Shown here: in pieces, positions 18,006 to 26,600 of the stretch
How positions within the stretch are numbered: position 1 is the first letter of the stretch
How the letters are laid out: each line of letters begins with the position of its first letter
NCBI RefSeq assembly: GCF_014697075.1
Contig: NZ_JACJRE010000059.1
Coordinates: 1-46,336, forward strand
Direction: 5' to 3'
DNA length: 46,336 nucleotides
Source of the DNA: Tolypothrix sp. FACHB-123
GTDB lineage: Bacteria > Cyanobacteriota > Cyanobacteriia > Cyanobacteriales > Nostocaceae
Notes under the pieces: generated by a model
Told to the model about the DNA's origin: nothing
Databases searched by the model: none
The model's input: the letters and a program-made list of their open reading frames with translations, nothing else
Made by a program: the position numbers and the translations under genes

Positions 18006-18455
18006 TTACGCAGCAGGTTGTTCCAGATTTACTTTAACAACTTTGTTCTTAGCTTGCTCAGTTTTAGGCAAGGTCAAATTCAAGATACCATCTTTATAAT
18101 CTGCTGTGACGTTAGTATTTTGCACTGGCGCAGGTAGAGGAATTACACGTTGGAATTTACCGTAGTTAAATTCACTTCTGGTAACACCTTTTTCTTCAGT
18201 TTTGGTTTCTGATTTGCGCTCGCCACTAACATATACAGCTTTTTCGGTAACTTGAATATCCAAGTCTTTAGCTTCTAATCCTGGTAGTTCAAGTTTGAGA
18301 TGAATGGCTGTTTCAGTTTCTTGCAATTCAGCAGCCGGAACTCTCATCAAACCTTGAGAAAAAACTGTAGCTGGTACTCTTGTTTCTGCAAATAGGCTAT
18401 TAAGTTGACGTTGAATAGTGTTTAATTCTTGCCAGGGGTTGTAACGAACTAACAT
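18006..18455 (-). CDS. hspA: Small heat-shock protein, Hsp20/alpha-crystallin family
   Basis: This 149-residue small heat-shock protein is an ATP-independent holdase that keeps denatured proteins soluble and, in cyanobacteria, also protects thylakoid membranes and phycobiliproteins. The N-terminus RYNPWQELNTIQRQLNSLF is typical of bacterial class A proteins. The alpha-crystallin domain spans about residues 40-140, with ELPGLEAKDLDIQV and the conserved YKDGILNLTLPK. A short tail with KVVKVNL follows as the likely I-x-I-type anchor. AAGGAAAT provides a ribosome site just before the ATG. The upstream leader carries a perfect 16-bp palindrome. The gene has its own terminator and appears monocistronic. 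The symbol is used for the cyanobacterial class of this protein. Confidence 0.95.
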   Translation of the reverse strand: MLVRYNPWQELNTIQRQLNSLFAETRVPATVFSQGLMRVPAAELQETETAIHLKLELPGLEAKDLDIQVTEKAVYVSGERKSETKTEEKGVTRSEFNYGKFQRVIPLPAPVQNTNVTADYKDGILNLTLPKTEQAKNKVVKVNLEQPAA

Positions 18456-18495
18456 ATTGATTTCCTTTTTAGCAGTAGTCTTTGAACGTTTGAAG

Positions 18496-18511
18496 AATTA
18501 AAGCTTTAATT
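18496..18511. promoter_or_regulatory. Perfect 16-bp palindrome in hsp20 leader
   Basis: AATTAAAGCTTTAATT lies about 40 bp upstream of the hsp20 start codon, between a possible -10 (CTAATATAAG, minus strand) and the ribosome site. It could be a repressor site or an AU-rich hairpin in the 5' UTR. No direct pairing with the Shine-Dalgarno sequence was seen. Confidence 0.4.
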
Positions 18512-18975
18512 GCTTCCTTTGATTCTTATATTAGGGTTGAATAAATATCATCTAGTTCGGTTAATATCACTCAATTTAATGATGATTACCGCACTGAAAT
18601 CACCCTAAAATATTGAGTGTAGAAAACCGCTATTTATGAGTTCGGTAAACTCACTAACTTGAGGCTAGGGGCTAGGGAAGTGAGATTTTTTCCTGATTAG
18701 CTGACTTGAAAAAGCAGGGGAGCAGGGAACAAGGGGGATTAATCAATTTTTCATTTGTTTTAGTGTACGCAGTTCATGACGGCTACTTAGGCTGTACTTG
18801 AAAATATACAAACCTAGCATTTATCACGCTTACCGAACTAGGGATATTATTAGTAATTAATAATACAAATAATATAAGTCTACGGTACAAAAGTTTACAC
18901 TTACAAAATTTTTGATTGTTGTCTATTTATGCTTATTACGTATAGTATAAATACTGGAGTTTTAAATGATGCGTA

Positions 18976-19075
18976 ATACCAATTTAAATAGTGTTGGCGG
19001 CACATCAATCTATTCTAGAGGTCATGGCACTGCCATACCTCTACCATCTGTCCCATTCTTTTTTCAAATTGGTGT
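18976..19075. repeat. Inverted-repeat element (ATACCAATTT ends)
   Basis: About 100 bp bounded by ATACCAATTT and AAATTGGTGT, with an internal hairpin AGAGGTCATGG/CCATACCTCT. The ends resemble those of the element at 29027-29084, suggesting one family of non-coding mobile repeats. Confidence 0.5.
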
Positions 19076-19197
19076 CACAAGTTTTGATGGGCTATGCCCA
19101 ATATACAGAAAGTACAGATACTTAAATGGCTGTAAATAAATATCTTCTTGCTAACAAGAATATTTTGCCAATCTAATATAGATAGAATACTAAGTTT

Positions 19198-20547
19198 ATG
19201 GCCTTAGATTTACTGAAGTTCTTTCAAGCTACCGATCCTAGCCGCACTTTGTTTATTAATAATGAAGTGGATGCTAAGTACTATATAGATTTTTCCGGGG
19301 TGCGGGGCGGTGATATTATTAACAAGCTGCAACAAAAGATTACATTTTTCAAACCGAATGAACCGACCTGTACTTTATTTACTGGACATATTGGTTGCGG
19401 AAAATCGACGGAGTTATTAAGGTTACAGGCGGAACTGGAAAAGCAAAGCTTTCATGTTGTGTATTTTGAGTCTAGCGAAGACTTAGAAATGACCGATGTT
19501 GATATTGCTGATGTATTATTAGCGATCGCGCGCCGTGTTAGTCAAAGTCTCGATAAAATTACTCTGGCGGAAACCAGCAAGTTTAATGAATTGCTGCAAG
19601 GTGCTTGGCGAGTCTTAAACTCTGAGATTACAGGAGTTAAAGCCAAGTCTCCCCTGGGGGATGTGGGTTACTCGACAGATAAGGAAAAGGTGTCTTTATC
19701 CTTTGGGATTGGCGAAATTACCACCAAAATCAAAAACGATCCCACATTGCGGGAAAAACTCAATCAATATTTAGGGCCGCAGAAAACCCAGTTACTCGAA
19801 GCCATTAACCGCGAACTGTTAGAACCTGCGATCGCTAAACTCAAACAACAAGGTAAAAAAGGTTTAGTGGTAATTGTCGATAACCTCGACCGCATCGACA
19901 ACCGCGTCAAATCTTGGGGTCGTCCGCAACAGGAATATCTGTTTGTCGATCAGGGAGAATTTTTAACTAAGTTAAATTGTCACTTAGTTTATACAATGCC
20001 CCTATCGCTGAAATTTTCTAATGATTATGGCACTTTAACCCAGCGATTCCCCGAAGACCCGAAAGTTTTGCCGATGGTTCCCGTACTGTGGCCTGATGGT
20101 AGCATCCACGAAAAGGGAATGGAATTAATGCAGCAGATGGTATTAGCCAGAGCTTTTCCTTATTTGTTACCAGCAGAGCGTTTAAGTAATATTACAGAAA
20201 TATTTGACGATATTAGTAGCTTAGACCGCTTATGTCAGATGAGTGGCGGTCATGTCCGCGACTTGCTGCGACTGCTGAACACCTGGATTATGGAAGAAAT
20301 GGCGCTTCCCTTATCTCGTGACACCTTAGAACAGGTAATACGTTCTCGCCGCAACGAAATGACAATGCCAATTTCTGATGATGAATGGCAATTATTACGT
20401 CATGTCAAGCAGAGAAAACGAGTTAGCGACGATCAAGGATATCAAAAATTAATTCGCAGTCGCTTTGTTTTTGAATATCGCGATCGCGGCGAGTCTTGGT
20501 TTGATGTTAACCCGATTTTGACCGAAGCCAGAGAATTAACCTCCTAA
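19198..20547 (+). CDS. P-loop ATPase (AAA/KAP-like)
   Basis: This 449-residue NTPase has a Walker A GHIGCGKST (Gly63-Thr71) and a Walker B VVIVDNLDRID (Asp228, Asp231). The strand after the P-loop (HVVYFES) and the C-terminal helical part with MSGGHVRDLLRLLN fit an AAA-type ATPase of the STAND/KAP-like signalling group. The C-terminal 80 residues look like a winged-helix (DDEWQLLRHVKQRKRVSDDQGYQKLIRSRFVFEYRD). There is no transmembrane segment. It is followed after 75 bp by the giant STAND gene on the same strand, so the two are probably cotranscribed. The target is unknown. A defence or signalling role is inference from the neighbour. Confidence 0.85.
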   Translation: MALDLLKFFQATDPSRTLFINNEVDAKYYIDFSGVRGGDIINKLQQKITFFKPNEPTCTLFTGHIGCGKSTELLRLQAELEKQSFHVVYFESSEDLEMTDVDIADVLLAIARRVSQSLDKITLAETSKFNELLQGAWRVLNSEITGVKAKSPLGDVGYSTDKEKVSLSFGIGEITTKIKNDPTLREKLNQYLGPQKTQLLEAINRELLEPAIAKLKQQGKKGLVVIVDNLDRIDNRVKSWGRPQQEYLFVDQGEFLTKLNCHLVYTMPLSLKFSNDYGTLTQRFPEDPKVLPMVPVLWPDGSIHEKGMELMQQMVLARAFPYLLPAERLSNITEIFDDISSLDRLCQMSGGHVRDLLRLLNTWIMEEMALPLSRDTLEQVIRSRRNEMTMPISDDEWQLLRHVKQRKRVSDDQGYQKLIRSRFVFEYRDRGESWFDVNPILTEARELTS

Positions 20548-20579
20548 CCCGTAAGCATTGCCCACCATATTATAGTTTT

Positions 20580-20628
20580 GGTAGGCAATGCCCAATGCCC
20601 CATGCCCAATGCCCCATACCCCATGACA
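20580..20628. repeat. CCCAATG/CCCCATG STRR at a gene start
   Basis: Heptamers CCCAATG, CCCCATG, CCCAATG, CCCCATA and CCCCATG run directly into the start of the STAND gene and supply its probable ATG at 20623. The frame is open through the array, so a longer product starting at TTG 20578 is formally possible. Confidence 0.85.
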
Positions 20629-23600
20629 AATGACCAAATAAACCACGATCGCTCTTTGCAACAACTAGCTTGGGCTATACAAGCTTCTGTAGGGCAGTTT
20701 AAGCTGATTTTGGCAAAGTGTAATTATGTGCAACAGCGCGATCGCTTAATTGCCAAATTACAAGAAATTTCTTCTGTCCAGATTAGCGTTTTAACTCTCA
20801 AACCATCCCAAAGGACGCTTTACACCGCCATTCGCGAGGAATTTGGGGATAATGTCGAAGCTTTAACGATTGTGGGGTTAGATAAATTGCACGACTTACC
20901 CCAAATGTTGATTGCGGCGAATCAGGTGCGAGAAGAATTTCGCAAAAGTTTTCCTTTCCCGATTGTGATGTGGATTAACGATGAAATTCACAAACAATTA
21001 ATGCAAATTGCGCCAGATTTAGAGAGTTGGACAACTACGAAAAATTTTGCGATCGCTGTTGATGATTTAACTCAGTTTCTCCAAAATACAGCAGCGCAAT
21101 TATTTGCTAATGTTTTAAATATAAATTTACAAAATATCACAGAAATTCAATCTGCTTGGCAAGAATTACAAAATCAGGGACAAGATTTAGCACCAGAGTT
21201 AAAAGCTAACTGTGATTTTGTCTTGGGATTGGTTGAATATATTCATAAAAATCTTGATGGGGCGATTGAGTATTACCATCAAAGTTTAGATTATTGGCAG
21301 ACTGTTAATAATTATGAATATCAAGGAAAAATACTCGCGCAAATTACTATTTGCTATTACGAAAAAGCGAGAGCAGACGAAAGAAATCGCCCGATAAATC
21401 GCCCGCAGGCTAGAAGCCTGGGGCTATCGGAACAAAGCCTGCCTTCGCAGGCTCAAAATATTAAAGCGGATGATGGGGAAAATCGCCCGCAGGCTAGAAG
21501 CCTGGGGCTAAAAGAACAAAGCCTGCCTTCGCAGGCTGGAGATATTGAGGCTGCGAAGGCAGCCTTCGTTGATGTAGCCGCACCCTTTAGGGTGTCGGCG
21601 GTTAATCGGGAGACAATTACCAATTATCTCCAACAAGCTATAACTGCATTTCAAACCGCCCAATGCCCGGATTTAATTGCCAATTCCCTTGAGCAATTCG
21701 GGATTATCCTCAGCTATTTAGAAGATTGGCAACAACTCAAAACCCTAGCCCAACAAGCTTTAACTGTCCATGAAGCGGAGAATAATCCTTTAAAAATATC
21801 CCAGGATTATGGTTTTTTAGCAGAAACAGAATTAGCACAAAATAACTGGCAACAAGCACAAGAATTTGCACAAACAGCATTAAAATTTATCGCCGCCACT
21901 CATCAGCTAGTACGGCCCGAATTATCCCAGTTAAATATCATTGCTCACCGCCAGAAATTATTATTAATAATCGCCCAAGCCCAAGAAAATTTAGCACAAC
22001 AGCCAGCAGCGATTAATTATTTAGAACAAGCTAGAGAATTAAGTATCGCAGACAACGATCCCCAGATTTATTTGATTATTCTTGATAAATTAAAAAGTTT
22101 ATATTTTCAACAAAAACAATATATCCAAGCATTTGATGCCAAACTAGAAGCACGTTCCATTGAGCAGCAATTTGGTTTGCGGGCGTTTATTGGTGCAGGG
22201 AGATTACAAGCCACAAAACAGTTAGATACCCAAGTTTTAACAGCAGTACCAGGAGATAATCAAGGTAATATTGCTCCAGAAATCGCCGCATCTGGTCGTC
22301 AATTGGATGTAGAACGGTTAATAGAACGTATTGGTCGCCCAGATTATAAATTAATCGTTATTCATGGGCAATCGGGTGTGGGTAAAAGTTCCTTAGTTAA
22401 TGCGGGATTAGTCCCAGCTTTGAAACAAAAAGCCATTGGCGTGCAAGATAATTTAGTTGTTTGCACTCGCGTATATACCAATTGGGTAGAAGAGTTGGGG
22501 CGCGTGTTGCTGGGAGAGAGGCAGGGGGCAGGGGGCAGGGAGCAGGGGGAGTTAAGAAGTGACAATTCTGCTTTTTTACTGGACAATTCGAGTTCTGAAG
22601 GCAACAATTCGAGCTTTTTACTCGACAATTCGAGTTCCGAACACAATAATCCGAGCTTTTTACTCGACAGTTCGAGTTCTGAAGGCAACAATTCGAGCTT
22701 TTTACTCGACAATTCGAGTTCTGAAGGCAACAATTCGAGCTTTTTACTCGACAGTTCGAGTTCCGAACACAATAATCCGAGCTTTTTACTCGACAATCCT
22801 AGTTCCGAACATAATAATCCGAGCTTTTTACTCGACAATCCTAGTTCCGAACACGATAATCCGAGTTCCGAAGGCGAAAATTCCACCTTTTCACCCGACA
22901 ATCCAAGTTCCAAACCAAACAATCCAACCTCACAACCGCCCCTTGTCCCCCCACCCCCTGCCCCCTGCCCCTCACCCCTCGCCCTTCTCACTCAATTGCG
23001 AGAAAATGAACAACGCAACCTGCGAACTGTAATAATTTTTGACCAATTTGAAGAATTTTTCTTCGTTTACCCAGAACCAAAGCAAAGACGGCAGTTTTTT
23101 GAGTTCCTAGGAGAATGTCTTAACATCCTCTCTGTCAAAGTGATTTTGTCACTGCGGATAGATTACTTGCATTATTTACTAGAATGCAATCGCCTTGAGA
23201 GTCTGAAGATTATTGGCAATGATATTCTCAGCAATAATGTGCTTTATGAGTTGGGGAATTTTTCGCCCAGTGATACTAAGTCAATTATTCAGCGCTTAAC
23301 CCAGAATACTAGCTTTTATTTAGAACCTGAGTTAATTGACCAACTAGTTCAAGATTTAGCCGGGGAACTGGGAGAAGTGCGCCCAATTGAGTTGCAGGTG
23401 GTAGGGGCGCAACTGCAAACTGAGAATATTACAACTTTGGCGAAGTACCAAGAATTAGGGGGTAACGCTAAAGAAGAATTGGTGAAGCGTTACTTAGCAG
23501 AAGTGGTTAATGACTGCGGTGCAGAAAATCAGCAAGCGGCGGAATTGTTGCTGTATTTGCTGACTGATGAAAAAGGAACTCGCCCCCTGAAGACTCGCGT

Positions 23601-26600
23601 TGAAATAGAAAGGGATTTGCAGCCATATTTCTCGTTTAGTGAGGATCAGCTTGAGGAGATCCCCCCAACCCCCCTTAAAAAGGGGGGCTATATTTCTTCT
23701 GCGATCCTGAAGCGGGGCAATAATATGATCGCTCCTTCTACCCCCTTATTAAGGGGGTCAACCCAGGCGGGGGGATCGAATTATCAAGTTTTAAACGCCA
23801 GTCGATTAAATTTAATATTAGAGATTTTTGTTAAATCTGGCTTAGTAGTTTTATTACCAGAAAAACCAGCAGACCGTTATCAATTGGTGCATGATTATTT
23901 AGCCGCCTTTATCCGTCAGCAACAAGAACCGAAGTTAAAGCAGGTGATGGCGGAACTGGAAGCAGAAAGAAAACAAAGAAAAATTAGTGAAGCCAAACTT
24001 AATAGCTTTCTCAAACGCGCCTTGATGGGTTCAGTTGCAGCCGGATTGGTATTGGCTGGGTTAGCAGTTACCGCCTGGGATGCAGCGCGTAGGGCAGAAG
24101 AGCAAAGAAAACAAGCAGATGTTAGTGAAATTAACGCCCTGACAAATTCTAGTGAAGCGTTTTTTCTTTCAGAGCAAAACTTTGATGCCCTCATAGAAGG
24201 CTTAAAGGCAGGAGGAAACCTAAAAGATGCCGAATTGGCAACCCCAAGCACCCGAAGACAGACAATTGCCGCGTTAAGACAGGCGGTGTACTTACAACCA
24301 GACGAAAATAAATTTAGAGAACTTAACAGGTTAGAAGAGCATAGCAGTGGTGTTTCTAGTGTACATTTCAGTCCCGACGACAAGACCATTGCTACTGCAA
24401 GTTATGACAGCACAGTCAAACTCTGGGACATCTCTGGCAAACTACTCAAAACTCTCCAGGGACATAGCGGTTATGTCTTAAGTGTGAGTTTTAGTACCGA
24501 CGGCAAAACCATTGCCACAGCAAGTGCTGACAGCACAATCAAACTCTGGAATATCTCTGGCAAACTACTCAAAACTCTCAAGGGGCATAGCAGTTATGTC
24601 TTAAGTGTAAGTTTTAGTCCCGACGGCAAAACCATTGCCACAGCAAGTGCTGACAACACAGTCAAACTCTGGGACATCTCTGGCAAATTACTCAAAACTT
24701 TCAAGGGGCATAGCAGTAATGTCTTTAGTTTGAGTTTCAGTCCCGACGGTAAAACCATTGCCTCTGCAAGTGCTGACAACACAGTCAAACTCTGGGACAT
24801 ATCTGGCAAACTACTCAAAACTTTCAAGGGGCATAGCGATTGGGTCAGGGGTGTGAGTTTCAGTGCCGACGGCAAGACCATTGCTACTGCAAGTGATGAC
24901 CGCACAGTCAAACTCTGGGACATCTCTGGCAAACTACTCAATACTCTCAAGGGGCATAGCAGTAATGTCTTTAGTGTGATTTTCAGTCCCAACGGCAAGA
25001 CTATTGCCACTGCAAGTGCTGACAGTACAGTCAAACTCTGGGATATCTCTGGCAAACTACTCAAAACTCTCAAGGGGCATAACAGTTATGTCTTGGGTCT
25101 GAGTTTCAGTGCCGACGGCAAAACCATTGCCTCTGCAAGTTATGACAGCACAGTTAAACTCTGGGACATCTCCGGCAAACTACTCAAAATACTCAAGGGG
25201 CATAGCCGTGGTGTCAATAGTGTGAGTTTCAATCCCGACGGTAAAACCATTGCCACAGCCAGTGATGACACAACAGTCAAACTCTGGAACATCTCTGGCA
25301 AACTACTCAATACTCTCAAAGGCCATAGCGGTTCTGTTTTGGGTGTGAGTTTTAGTGCCGATGGTAAAACCATTGCCTCTGCCAGTCATGACAGGACAGT
25401 CAAACTCTGGGACATCTCCGGCAAACTACTCAAAACTTTCAAGGGGCATAGCCGTGGTGTCAATAGTGTGAGTTTCAGTGCCGACGGCAAAACCATTGCC
25501 TCTGCAAGTTATGACAGCACAGTCAAACTCTGGGACATCTCCGGCAAACTACTCAAAACTCTCAAGGGGCATAGCGGTTCTGTCTGGGGTGTAAGTTTCA
25601 GTGCCGACGGCAAGACCATTGCCACAGCAAGTGATGACAGCACAGTCAAGCTCTGGGATATCTCTGGCAAACTACTCAAAACTCTCAAGGGGCATAGCAG
25701 TGGTGTCTCTAGTTTGAGCTTCAGTGCCGACGGCAAAACCATTGCCTCTGCCAGTCATGACAGCACAGTCAAACTCTGGGACATCTCTGGCAAACTACTC
25801 AAAACTCTCAAGGGGCATAGCGATTGGGTCAGGGGTGTGAGTTTTAGTTCCGACGGCAAGACCATTGCCTCCGTCAGTTCTGACCGCACAATCAAACTCT
25901 GGGACATCTCTGGCAAACCACCCAAAACTCTCAAGGGGCATAGGGATGCTGTCAGGGGTGTGAGTTTTAGTCCCGATGGCAAAACCATTGCCTCTGCCAG
26001 TCAAGACAGCACAGTAATTTTATGGGATTTTGATTTAGATAATTTATTAGCCAGTGGTTGTCAACGGCTGAATAATTACCTAGCTATCCATCCAGATGTA
26101 CTGCAAAACCTTAAAGCCTGCCAAACTCCAGCTATTAAAAAAGCAGCAGCACCAGCATTAGTTACCCAAGGTGAAGAATTAGCCCGGAATCAAGATATTA
26201 ATCTTGCTATTGCCAAGTTCCGCCAAGCATTAGAATGGAATCCCAGCTTAAAATTTGACCCCCAAGCAAGAGCAAAACAATTGGCAAATGCTTCAGTCTT
26301 AGTGGAAAAAGGTGAGAGCCTAGTACAAGCAGGCAATCTTGACGGTGCAATTGCTAATTTTCAGCAAGCATTACAACTAGACTCCAGTTTAGACTTTAAA
26401 CCAAAGACAAAAGTAGCTTCTATTTTAGTTGAGCAAGGAGCAAGCCTGATCAGAGAAGATAAGTTTAAGGAAGCATTAGCAGCTTATACCAAAGCTCAAC
26501 AGTTAGATCCAAAAGTCGAAATCTCTGCTGATGATTGGGATAAATTATGCCGCAAAGGTAGTTTGCAAAAACAAGCAGCAGATGTGATGTTTGCTTGTAA

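Larger units (their letters stand above)
18456..19197. other. Gene-free gap between hsp20 and the ATPase/STAND operon
   Basis: Nothing coding is supported. It holds the hsp20 promoter and palindrome, TTCGGTAAACTCAC-type sequences in both orientations (near 18640 and 18828), AAGCAGGGGAGCAGGGAAC STRR-like sequence near 18711, an inverted-repeat element at 18976-19075 and the leader of the ATPase gene. Confidence 0.5.

Noticed and set aside
18930-18960. GTA..TAC motif near GTATAGTATAAATAC as an NtcA site
   Set aside because: The spacing is nine rather than the eight bases of the NtcA consensus, and it is far from a suitable start.
22362-22991. 209-codon open frame on the minus strand opposite the STAND gene, and a 157-codon frame at 22559-23032
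   Set aside because: Both arise because the 42-bp repeat (a multiple of three) is open in several frames. The products are low-complexity, and the real gene runs on the plus strand in a frame with clear NTPase motifs on both sides.
24594-25988. Minus-strand frames of 77-159 codons within the WD40 array
   Set aside because: They are periodic shadows of the 123-bp WD40 repeats and give the same repeated peptide without a family match.
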